Shown in pieces: positions 1 to 5,373 of a stretch of 8,552 nucleotides of DNA. How positions within the stretch are numbered: the first letter of the stretch is position 1; each line of letters opens with the position of its first letter. The stretch comes from Sulfurivirga caldicuralii. Its GTDB lineage: Bacteria; Pseudomonadota; Gammaproteobacteria; Thiomicrospirales; Thiomicrospiraceae. Location: the NCBI GenBank assembly GCA_015661715.1, contig DQVN01000002.1, positions 1 through 8,552 of the forward strand, written 5' to 3'. The translations under genes and the position numbers were made by a program. Under the pieces are notes generated by a model that worked only from the letters and a program-made list of their open reading frames with translations, was not told the origin of the DNA and did no database searches.

Positions 1-397
1 GCTGACCCAACATATCCTGGCCGATGGCCAACCGCTGCGGGTCCTGAATTTGCACCTGCTGCTCACCGCGCCACGGCGCACCCTCTACCGTGAGTTGTCG
101 CTGCTCGCTGAACAGCTGACCGACTACCGCGGCCCGCTGATTATTGCCGGGGATTTCAATAGCTGGAGCCGCCCGCGCCTGAAGCTGCTGCAACAGTGGG
201 CCGAACGACTCTCCCTGCACTGGCCCACACCCCAACAGGCCCACCATGTGCGCCATCACCGCCAACGCCCCCTGGATCACCTGCTCTACCGCGGCCTGGA
301 GCTGGCGGCCTTTTATGCCCTGGATGTGCCCTGTTCCGATCACAACCCGCTGGTGGCCCACTTCAGCCGACCGCCTCAAGCGCAGCCTCTGCCTTGA
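1..397 (+). CDS. Endonuclease/exonuclease/phosphatase family protein, C-terminal part (5' truncated by window edge)
   Basis: The reading frame is open from base 2, so the start lies to the left and only about 131 C-terminal codons are seen. The fragment has the second half of an EEP (DNase I/exonuclease III-like) fold. A hydrophobic strand leads into GDFN (Asp at 152-154, Asn at 158-160), which supplies metal and catalytic side chains. An LDH motif follows (Asp at 275-277), then SDHNP (Asp-His at 338-343), the usual terminal catalytic pair. EEP proteins cut phosphodiester or phosphomonoester bonds in nucleic acids, inositol phosphates or lipids. The substrate cannot be read from this piece, though the short GDFN-to-SDH distance resembles small YafD-like bacterial members more than XthA. 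The gene ends 38 bases before metR on the same strand. It is a distant fold relative of xthA further right, not a recent duplicate. The family call is firm and the specific function unknown. Confidence 0.85.
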   Translation, partial: LTQHILADGQPLRVLNLHLLLTAPRRTLYRELSLLAEQLTDYRGPLIIAGDFNSWSRPRLKLLQQWAERLSLHWPTPQQAHHVRHHRQRPLDHLLYRGLELAAFYALDVPCSDHNPLVAHFSRPPQAQPLP

Positions 398-400
398 CTT

Positions 401-409
401 TGTTATGAT
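401..409 (+). promoter_or_regulatory. Candidate extended -10 promoter element for metR
   Basis: TGTTATGAT reads as an extended -10 (TG, one base, TATGAT) just after the stop codon of the EEP gene. It would start transcription near 416, about 20 bases before the metR ATG. TTGACT at 394-399 is too close to serve as its -35, but could pair with TATGCT at 419-424 across a long 19-base spacer. No clean MetR box (TGAA, five bases, TTCA) is visible in the 38-base gap, so autoregulation as in enterobacteria is not supported here. Confidence 0.35.
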
Positions 410-435
410 GAACACGCCTATGCTGAGACAGGCCT

Positions 436-1323
436 ATGATTGAGATCAAGCACCTGCGCACCCTACAAGCCCTGGCCGAGACCGGATCGGTCAGCGCGGC
501 TGCGGACAAGCTGCACCTGACCCAATCGGCCTTGTCCCATCAAATTAAACAGCTGGAGCAACAGTTGGGCTGCAAACTGTTTCAGCGCAAATCCAGCCCC
601 ATCCGTTTTACTCCCGCCGGTGACATCCTGCTCAAAGCCGCCCGCGATATTCTGCCCCGCCTTTATCAGGCTGAAGCCACACTGCGCGGCCTGGCCAGCG
701 GCGAACAGGGACGCCTGTTTGTGGGCGTTGAGTGCCATACCTGCTTCGAGTGGCTCATGCCCGTGGTGCGCGACTTCCAACAGGCCTGGCCCGGGGTAGA
801 TCTGGACATCATCCCCAGCCTCACCCGCTCCGCCCTCTCCCTGCTGGGCGAAAACAAGTGCGACCTGGTCATCACCTCCGACCCCGTCCCCACACCCGCA
901 GTCATCTTTGAAGAGCTGTTCCGCTACGAACAGGTCTTGGTTCTGCCCCCCGGCCATCCCCTCACAACACGCTCCTGGATCAAGCCGGACGATCTGCGCG
1001 AACAGACCCTGATTTGCTATCCGGTGGCCGAGGAGCGGCTGGAGATTTTCCGCAGCTTTCTCACCCCCGCCGGTATCCGCCCGGCCGCCCTGCGCTTTTC
1101 CGAATTGACCCTGATGATGCTCTCGCTGGTGGACAGCGGCCGCGGGGTCTGCGTCCTGCCGCGTTGGTTGCTGGAGACGGTGCCGGAATACGCCCACCTG
1201 CCCCGTCGCCGCCTGGGTGAGGATGGGTTATGGAGCCGACTCTACGCCGCCATGGGCGCCGATCAGGCGCAGTTGCCTCCTGTCTCTGACTTTATCCAGC
1301 GCATTCGCACCGCCCGAAGCTAA
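436..1323 (+). CDS. metR: LysR-family transcriptional regulator MetR
   Basis: This is a 295-residue LysR-type regulator, slightly shorter than the enterobacterial protein (about 317). MetR activates methionine synthesis genes such as metE and metH and senses homocysteine as co-inducer. The N-terminal winged helix-turn-helix covers roughly residues 18-37, with TQSALSHQI as the recognition helix, followed by the linker helix. The start MIEIKHLRTLQAL, the motif LFQRKSSP/RFTPAG and the effector-domain opening VECHTC match E. coli MetR (VKHLKTLQAL, RKSQPLRFTP, IECHSC) nearly residue for residue. GLWSRLYAA near the C-terminus is also shared. The ATG at 436 is preceded by a weak GAGA Shine-Dalgarno about seven bases away. 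In enterobacteria metR is divergent from metE; here the gene to the left is an EEP protein in the same direction and no metE is present, so its targets lie elsewhere. It converges on purU, another one-carbon gene. Confidence 0.93.
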   Translation: MIEIKHLRTLQALAETGSVSAAADKLHLTQSALSHQIKQLEQQLGCKLFQRKSSPIRFTPAGDILLKAARDILPRLYQAEATLRGLASGEQGRLFVGVECHTCFEWLMPVVRDFQQAWPGVDLDIIPSLTRSALSLLGENKCDLVITSDPVPTPAVIFEELFRYEQVLVLPPGHPLTTRSWIKPDDLREQTLICYPVAEERLEIFRSFLTPAGIRPAALRFSELTLMMLSLVDSGRGVCVLPRWLLETVPEYAHLPRRRLGEDGLWSRLYAAMGADQAQLPPVSDFIQRIRTARS

Positions 1324-1416
1324 AAAGAAGCTGAAAAACGGCCAAAAAACGCCAAAATCCCCGAAAAATCCGGGTTTTGGCGGCATAGAAACGGGCGAAA
1401 AAACGGGTTGTAAAAA
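1322..1416. other. Helically phased A-tracts in the metR-purU convergent gap
   Basis: Runs of four to six A lie at 1322-1326, 1334-1338, 1344-1349, 1354-1357 and 1364-1368, followed by a T4 run at 1375-1378. Centres are about 9 to 12 bases apart, close to one helical turn. Further A runs at 1398-1403 and 1412-1416 continue with looser spacing. Phased A-tracts of this kind bend DNA. This gap is far richer in A than the GC-rich genes around it. Part of it doubles as the purU terminator. No ORF is supported here. Confidence 0.5.
1344..1382 (-). terminator. Rho-independent terminator for purU
   Basis: CGCCAAAA at 1350-1357 pairs with TTTTGGCG at 1375-1382. Inside it, CCC pairs with GGG after a single bulged T, giving an 11-bp stem with a loop of about ten bases. 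Read on the minus strand, the stem runs straight into TTTTTT (complement of 1344-1349), the classical intrinsic terminator layout, about 55 bases past the purU stop. On the plus strand no T run follows, so it should not work for metR by the same mechanism. Confidence 0.75.
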
Positions 1417-1419
1417 TTT

Positions 1420-1432
1420 AGGGGGACCCCCT
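1420..1432. repeat. Perfect GC palindrome beside the purU stop codon
   Basis: AGGGGG-A-CCCCCT is a perfect inverted repeat with a one-base centre, four bases beyond the purU stop codon. On the minus strand it is followed by AAATTTTT. It could fold as a 5-bp stem with a 3-base loop and act as a weak extra terminator or 3' end stabiliser. It could equally be a protein-binding dyad. The adjacent TAAAAATTTA makes a sharp AT/GC boundary. Confidence 0.4.
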
Positions 1433-1436
1433 GTGC

Positions 1437-2294
1437 TCAACTGGCAAAGACCACCGTTTTGTTGCCGTGGATCAGCACCCGATCCTCCAGGTGATAGCGC
1501 AGCCCGCGTGCCAGCACAGTCTTTTCCACATCCCGCCCCAACCGACGCATATCCTCGATGGTATGGCTATGGTTCACGCGAATCACATCCTGCTCGATAA
1601 TGGGGCCGGCATCCAGCACTTCGGTCACATAATGGCAAGTGGCGCCGATGAGCTTAACCCCCCGTTCATAGGCCTGATGGTAGGGCCGCGCGCCGGCAAA
1701 GCTGGGCAGAAAACTATGGTGAATATTGATCACGCGCCCACTGTAGGCATCGCAGATGGCCGGCGGCAGAATCTGCATATATCGCGCCAGCACCACCACA
1801 TCCACCGCGTACTCTTCCACCAACTCAAAAGCGCGAGCAAACGCCTGCGGCTTGTTCTCAGCCGTCACCGGCACATGGTGGAAGGGCAGGCCATACCATT
1901 GGGCCTGCTGACGCAGGGTTTCATGGTTGGAGATGACACAGACGATCTCGCCCGGTAAATCCCCCTCATGCCAGCGGTGCAGCAGATCCGCCATGCAGTG
2001 CCCCTCCTTGGAGACAAACAGGGCAATACGCTTTGGCTGGGCGGAGTCGGTGATCTGCCAGCGCATGGCAAAGCGCTCGGCAATGGGCGCAAACCCCTTG
2101 CGGAAGGCTTCGAGACCACCGGGGACGGAGCTGGCCAAAATCTCATGACGCATGAAAAACCAGCCGTTGACCGTATCGGTATGGTGATTGGCCTCGACGA
2201 TCGTGGCCCCCATCTCAGCGATGTGGCTGGCCACAGCCGCTACAATGCCCACCCGATCCGGGCAGGCGATACTCAGACGATAGACATGGCTCAT
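1437..2294 (-). CDS. purU: Formyltetrahydrofolate deformylase PurU
   Basis: PurU hydrolyses 10-formyltetrahydrofolate to formate and tetrahydrofolate. This balances one-carbon pools and feeds formate to PurT for purine synthesis. The 285-residue protein has an N-terminal ACT-type regulatory domain (about residues 5-80, starting at CPDRVGIVA) and a C-terminal formyl-transferase domain (about 88-285). The catalytic Asn-His-Asp set of this fold is visible as N190 and H192 in [10 protein letters not shown] and D229 in [26 protein letters not shown] and [12 protein letters not shown] are PurU hallmarks, and the length equals that of the E. coli enzyme (280). The ATG at 2294 is chosen over the upstream in-frame ATG at 2333 because a GGAG ribosome site sits about nine bases before it and homology begins there. 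The gene converges with metR and is divergent from xthA. In E. coli PurU is controlled by methionine and glycine, so a metR neighbour makes sense. Whether MetR regulates it is inference. Confidence 0.95.
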   Translation of the reverse strand: MSHVYRLSIACPDRVGIVAAVASHIAEMGATIVEANHHTDTVNGWFFMRHEILASSVPGGLEAFRKGFAPIAERFAMRWQITDSAQPKRIALFVSKEGHCMADLLHRWHEGDLPGEIVCVISNHETLRQQAQWYGLPFHHVPVTAENKPQAFARAFELVEEYAVDVVVLARYMQILPPAICDAYSGRVINIHHSFLPSFAGARPYHQAYERGVKLIGATCHYVTEVLDAGPIIEQDVIRVNHSHTIEDMRRLGRDVEKTVLARGLRYHLEDRVLIHGNKTVVFAS

Positions 2295-2310
2295 GGGAAA
2301 GTCTCCGCTA

Positions 2311-2316
2311 TATAAT
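2311..2316 (+). promoter_or_regulatory. Consensus -10 box (TATAAT) for xthA
   Basis: A perfect TATAAT lies 28 bases before the xthA ATG, in the 50-bp purU-xthA gap. It predicts a start near 2323 and a leader of about 22 bases, just long enough to include the AAAGGG ribosome site at 2332-2337. No good -35 is seen 16-18 bases upstream, so an activator or an unusual -35 may be needed. Confidence 0.45.
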
Positions 2317-2341
2317 GCACGGCATTGTAGCAAAGGGTCAT

Positions 2342-2370
2342 GTTATGAAAGTCTGCGCCTTCAATGTCAA
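2342..2370 (-). promoter_or_regulatory. Candidate sigma70 promoter for purU inside the start of xthA
   Basis: On the minus strand, a perfect -35 TTGACA (complement of 2365-2370) is followed 17 bases later by CATAAC (complement of 2342-2347), four of six matches to the -10 consensus. Transcription would begin near 2335, about 40 bases before the purU ATG. The element covers the xthA start codon and first codons, so purU and xthA transcripts would overlap at their 5' ends. Confidence 0.4.
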
Positions 2371-3172
2371 CTCCATCCGCCAGCGCATGCATCAGTTGGC
2401 CGCCGTGCAACAACGCATTGGCCCCCAGATTCTGGGCCTGCAGGAAACCAAGGTGCAGGATGCCGACTTTCCCCTAGCCGAGGTGGAAGCGCTGGGCTGG
2501 CAGGCGGTTTTCCACGGCCAGAAGACCCACTATGGCGTCGCGCTGCTGGTGGCGCCGCCCTATGAGATCATACAGACATACAAAGGCTTTGCCCACGACG
2601 ACGAAGACGCGCAAAAGCGCCTGATCATTGCCGATATACGCACACCCACCGGTGAATTGGTACGGGTGATCAACGGTTACTTTCCCCAAGGGGAGAACCG
2701 CGACCACCCGATCAAATTCCCCGCTAAGGAAAAGTTCTATCACGACCTGCTCGACTATCTGGAAAGCGAGTGCGACCCCAACCAGCCACTGATTATCATG
2801 GGCGACTTCAATGTCGCCCCGGAAGATAAAGACATTGGCATTGGCGAGGACAACCGTAAGCGCTGGTTGCGCCAAGGCAAGACCTCCTTTTTGCCGGAGG
2901 AGCGGGAATGGTTCAAGGCCTTGCTGGATTGGGGGTTGTTCGACACCTTCCGCACCGCCCATCCTCAAGTGGACGACTGCTTCTCGTGGTTCGACTACCG
3001 CTCCCGCGGTTTTGAGCGCGAGCCTAAGCGCGGCCTGCGTATCGACCATATTCTCGCCACCGCGCCGCTCAATGCGCGCGTGGTCAACGCCGGGATCGAC
3101 TACACCATCCGCGGCATGAGCAAACCCTCTGACCACGCCCCCGTGTGGACAGAGTTCCAGGAGGCACCATGA
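2345..3172 (+). CDS. xthA: Exodeoxyribonuclease III / AP endonuclease
   Basis: XthA is the major AP endonuclease and 3'-phosphodiesterase of base-excision repair. It is a Mg-dependent EEP-fold enzyme that nicks abasic sites, clears blocked 3' ends left by oxidative damage and degrades duplex DNA 3'-5'. The 275-residue product matches E. coli XthA (268) throughout. All active-site residues are present: N7, E34 (LQETK), Y112, D154 and N156 (GDFN), D234 (RIDHIL), and D263-H264 (SDHAPVW). Family blocks [25 protein letters not shown] and FSWFDYRS are intact. The ATG at 2345 is preferred over an in-frame ATG at 2315 because the protein then begins MKVCAFNVN as in the family, with AAAGGG at 2332-2337 seven bases before it. 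Its stop overlaps the start of the flavin reductase gene (ATGA), so the two are translationally coupled. Confidence 0.96.
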   Translation: MKVCAFNVNSIRQRMHQLAAVQQRIGPQILGLQETKVQDADFPLAEVEALGWQAVFHGQKTHYGVALLVAPPYEIIQTYKGFAHDDEDAQKRLIIADIRTPTGELVRVINGYFPQGENRDHPIKFPAKEKFYHDLLDYLESECDPNQPLIIMGDFNVAPEDKDIGIGEDNRKRWLRQGKTSFLPEEREWFKALLDWGLFDTFRTAHPQVDDCFSWFDYRSRGFEREPKRGLRIDHILATAPLNARVVNAGIDYTIRGMSKPSDHAPVWTEFQEAP

Positions 3173-3819
3173 GCACCCCCGCCACCCTTGAAGCGATCAA
3201 CGGGTTGACTGACGACATCGCCCAGCTGTGGCTGGCGCCGCAAGCGCCCTATCACTGGCAGGCGGGGGACTACCTGTTGATCGAACTGGCGGATGAAAAA
3301 CGCCCCTTTTCCATTGCCAATGCCCCCAACCCCGCTGGCCGCATTGAGCTGCATATCCGCCACACCCATGATGACTGGTACAACCGGCTGTTTCAGCACA
3401 CCGCAGGCGCCACATTGCAACTGAGCGCCCCGCAGCAACAATACCCCCCGCCCCAGGGAGATCACCCTGTGCTGTTTGTTGCCGGCGGCACCGGCTTTGC
3501 GCCCTTCAAGGCCCATCTTGAAGTCATGCTGCAAAACGGCTTTGCCCAGCCGATCCGTTTCTATTGGGGCGCACGCAGTCAGGCGGATCTGTACCAGGAT
3601 GATCTCATGCGCACTTGGGCGGCCAACCACCCCGGGCTGACCTATATCCCGGTGCTGTCGGAAGAAACCTGGCCGGGCCGATGCGGCCTGGTGGCCGACG
3701 CGGTACTGGAAGATATGGATACGCTGTCCGCTTGGGAAATCTATCTATGTGGCCCCTGGCCCATGGTGGAAGACGCCCGCCGCCGCTTTACGGCTCAAGG
3801 GGCGTCCCTGATCCATTAA
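3169..3819 (+). CDS. NAD(P)H-flavin reductase, Fre/LuxG-like
   Basis: This 216-residue protein is a two-domain ferredoxin-NADP reductase-type oxidoreductase without an iron-sulfur domain, as in Fre and LuxG. Such enzymes pass electrons from NAD(P)H to free flavins in the cytoplasm. The flavin-binding RPFS motif is at residues 45-48, as in Fre (RPFSMAS). The nucleotide-binding GGTGFAP loop is at 106-112, followed by [12 protein letters not shown] (131-142) and CGP at 194-196, where Fre has AGR. It is shorter than Fre (233): it ends soon after the CGP helix and lacks the terminal strand with aromatic residues. The ATG at 3169 is favoured by AGGAGG four bases upstream and by the ATGA overlap with the xthA stop. 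An earlier GTG at 3145 has no such support. Its TAA shares two bases with the stop of the opposing AMMECR1 gene. The physiological acceptor is unknown; free flavin or a neighbouring redox enzyme are both possible. Confidence 0.85.
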   Translation: MSTPATLEAINGLTDDIAQLWLAPQAPYHWQAGDYLLIELADEKRPFSIANAPNPAGRIELHIRHTHDDWYNRLFQHTAGATLQLSAPQQQYPPPQGDHPVLFVAGGTGFAPFKAHLEVMLQNGFAQPIRFYWGARSQADLYQDDLMRTWAANHPGLTYIPVLSEETWPGRCGLVADAVLEDMDTLSAWEIYLCGPWPMVEDARRRFTAQGASLIH

Positions 3820-4421
3820 CCCACCTTTTGCACCAACTCAGTGGCCAGCGGCGCAATCGCCTCCCACGGGGCGGCAAACTTAACGGTGTGATAGCGCCAG
3901 CAGCGCATCGAGGGTGACCAGGCAGTCATGCCCGCCTTGGCCATCAGCTGGCGCAGAAAATCCTCCGGATTAGGCAACTGCTCCCACACACTCGGCAGGA
4001 AGGTGGCCCGATGCACTCCATCATCAATAATCAGACCATCCTCAAAAGGGGTCAACTGGCGAAGCAGCGCATGCGGGCTGTCGCACTCCTCAATGGGTGT
4101 CGGGGGGGTCAGCACAGAGACCTCCACACTCAACCCCGCAGTTTCGGCACGGCTTAACGGCGGAAAACGCGGATCACTAAACGCCGCCTTAAAGGCGTTG
4201 TCCGCCACATCCTCGATCAATGGACGATAAGCCTGCAATGAGCCGATACAGCCGCGCAACTGCCCATAGCGATTCAGGGTGACAAAGGCCGCCCCCGGCG
4301 CGCTGAGCAGTGGATCCTCACTGACCAGCCCCCTCAAGGGCATGCCCGTATCAAACCCATGCACGATGCTGGCTTTGGCCACTTGTAACAAAATGTGTTT
4401 ATGCTGTTCATTCAAGGTCAT
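3816..4421 (-). CDS. amrA: AMMECR1-domain protein (AmmeMemoRadiSam system protein A)
   Basis: This 201-residue protein consists almost entirely of one AMMECR1 domain, the family named after the human gene deleted in a syndrome with Alport disease, midface hypoplasia and elliptocytosis. The signature LRGCIG is at residues 55-60, with the near-invariant Cys58. The block NAFKAAFSDPRFPPL (75-89), the strand LSVEVSVL (97-104), GLIIDDG (129-135) and FLPSVW (141-146) with a following LMAKAG are all as expected. No biochemical activity is established; the conserved LRGCIG surface has been taken as an active or interaction site. The ATG at 4421 is preferred over one at 4442 because a textbook AAGGAGGG (complement of 4427-4434) precedes it. 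It lies 64 bases downstream of the MEMO gene on the same strand, probably in one transcript. Its partner genes make a complete AmmeMemoRadiSam set. Confidence 0.93.
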   Translation of the reverse strand: MTLNEQHKHILLQVAKASIVHGFDTGMPLRGLVSEDPLLSAPGAAFVTLNRYGQLRGCIGSLQAYRPLIEDVADNAFKAAFSDPRFPPLSRAETAGLSVEVSVLTPPTPIEECDSPHALLRQLTPFEDGLIIDDGVHRATFLPSVWEQLPNPEDFLRQLMAKAGMTAWSPSMRCWRYHTVKFAAPWEAIAPLATELVQKVG

Positions 4422-4485
4422 ATTGACCCTCCTTTTTACCATTCAACGGGCGCTGCGGCAGGCTTGCCTGGCGGATAGCTCGCAT
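4422..4485 (-). promoter_or_regulatory. amrB-amrA intercistronic spacer with strong ribosome site
   Basis: This 64-base spacer holds the AAGGAGGG Shine-Dalgarno of the AMMECR1 gene (complement of 4427-4434) and a short imperfect inverted repeat around CAGGCTTGCCTG (about 4459-4470). No T run follows the repeat, so it is not an intrinsic terminator. I see no convincing promoter, which fits co-transcription with the MEMO gene. The same GGAGGGTCA ribosome-site context also precedes the MEMO start. Confidence 0.5.
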
Positions 4486-5298
4486 TTATTGCGTCATGCC
4501 TTCCCATATCGCCCAGGCGCCATAGCCCACCACCCGATCCCGCGGACCGGCCGTATCCCCGGAGTTGACCAGCGCCAGACGGGCGATCTGCAGGGGATGG
4601 CGCTCGGCCAATTTCAACAACCCCTGAATGCCCTTGAAGCCGCAGGCCCGTTCGCCATTGAGCGCATCCCAGCGGCCCTGCTCGATAAGACGCGCCGTTT
4701 CCGCATCAATCTGCCGCGCTTCTTCATAGGGGTGGTAGTGGGAGAGATCGGAACTGATGACAAAATACACACCTTTCTGCTGCCACAGCCACGCCCATAC
4801 AGCCGCTTCTTCTTCAGTGCTCACCTGACCGTTGAGCAATGGCAACACCTTGGCTTGCGGCACCACCCGCTGAACAAAGGGCAGCTCCACCTCTAAGCTA
4901 TGCTCCGGCCCATGGGCCTCATCCAGATAGCCGACAAAGTCAAACTGCGCCACCAACGCATCGCGCAGGCGGGTATCCACCGGCACCACCCCCAGCGGAG
5001 TGGCCAGCGCATCCACGCTCACCGTGGCAATACCGTAAAAAGGCACCCGGTGAGCGGGGCCAATGACGACCACGGTTTCAATCTGCGGCGCATTTTTCCA
5101 CAGGCTGAAGGCGCGGGCTGCCACCGCACCCGAATAGATATACCCGGCATGGGGCACAATCAGCACCCGAGGGGGATCCTGTCGCGGCACTGGCAAATCC
5201 TCTGCCAGCCACGGATCGATCATGGCCACAATCTCATCGGCATTGGCCGGATAAAAGGCGCCCGCCACCGCCGGTGGACGCACACGCATGTTTTCCAT
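4486..5298 (-). CDS. amrB: MEMO1-family protein (AmmeMemoRadiSam system protein B)
   Basis: This 270-residue protein spans the whole MEMO family, whose fold is related to class III (LigB) extradiol dioxygenases. Human MEMO1 is a redox-linked metal-binding protein. The residues reported to bind iron there (H49, H81, C244) correspond to H50 in VPHAGYIYSG, H83 in GPAHRVPFYG and C219 in RACGFKG, so a mononuclear metal site is likely. Other conserved blocks are AGAFYP (12-17), PEHSLEVELPF (131-141) and SSDLSHYH (182-189). The ATG at 5298 is chosen because AAGGAGG lies seven bases upstream; an internal ATG at 5289 would leave too long a gap. The gene starts a probable two-gene operon with the AMMECR1 gene and diverges from the radical SAM gene across 75 bp. 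The product is probably cytoplasmic, with no signal peptide seen. Its substrate is unknown. Confidence 0.94.
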   Translation of the reverse strand: MENMRVRPPAVAGAFYPANADEIVAMIDPWLAEDLPVPRQDPPRVLIVPHAGYIYSGAVAARAFSLWKNAPQIETVVVIGPAHRVPFYGIATVSVDALATPLGVVPVDTRLRDALVAQFDFVGYLDEAHGPEHSLEVELPFVQRVVPQAKVLPLLNGQVSTEEEAAVWAWLWQQKGVYFVISSDLSHYHPYEEARQIDAETARLIEQGRWDALNGERACGFKGIQGLLKLAERHPLQIARLALVNSGDTAGPRDRVVGYGAWAIWEGMTQ

Positions 5299-5373
5299 TG
5301 CTGACCCTCCTTGTAAACCTCTTATTCCACACTATACATATGTGTAAACCCTTTTCCATTCAAGGTGAATATC
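5299..5373. promoter_or_regulatory. Divergent control region between amrB and the radical SAM gene
   Basis: The 75-bp gap must carry promoters for both arms. TGTAAACC occurs twice in direct orientation at 5312-5319 and 5343-5350, 31 bp apart (about three helical turns), each followed by a pyrimidine-rich stretch. Between them is ACATATGT (5336-5343), a perfect palindrome framed by ACAC and GTGT. Plus-strand promoter candidate: TTGTAA at 5311-5316, a 16-base spacer, then TATACA at 5333-5338. On the minus strand, TTTACA (complement of 5343-5348) can be a -35 and TATAGT (complement of 5331-5336) a good -10, though not at ideal spacing to each other. AAGGTGA at 5362-5368 is the ribosome site of the radical SAM gene. 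The repeats are candidate operators; no named regulator site is recognised. Confidence 0.45.

Noticed and set aside
463..1197. A 244-codon open frame on the minus strand opposite metR
   Set aside because: It is fully inside metR, has a Gly/Ala/Gln-rich composition with no recognisable domain, and arises from the GC bias of the opposite strand.
2295..2333. Longer PurU N-terminus from the ATG at 2333
   Set aside because: The extra 13 residues have no family counterpart, and a well placed GGAG supports the ATG at 2294.
2474..3136. A 220-codon open frame on the minus strand opposite xthA
   Set aside because: xthA matches its family along the entire length with all catalytic residues; the antisense frame has no motif and no ribosome site.
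3145..3168. Longer flavin reductase start at GTG 3145
   Set aside because: AGGAGG and the ATGA overlap point to the ATG at 3169, and the upstream residues do not resemble the family.
2..3172. The two EEP-fold genes as a recent duplication
   Set aside because: They share only the general fold motifs (GDFN, SDH); the surrounding residues are unrelated.
4455..4475. Inverted repeat around CAGGCTTGCCTG as a terminator between amrB and amrA
   Set aside because: The arms are short and imperfect, the loop is tight, and no T run follows on either strand.
4279..4896. A 205-codon plus-strand frame across the amrA-amrB junction
   Set aside because: It lies opposite two clearly identified genes and reads through their intergenic spacer; no domain is recognisable.
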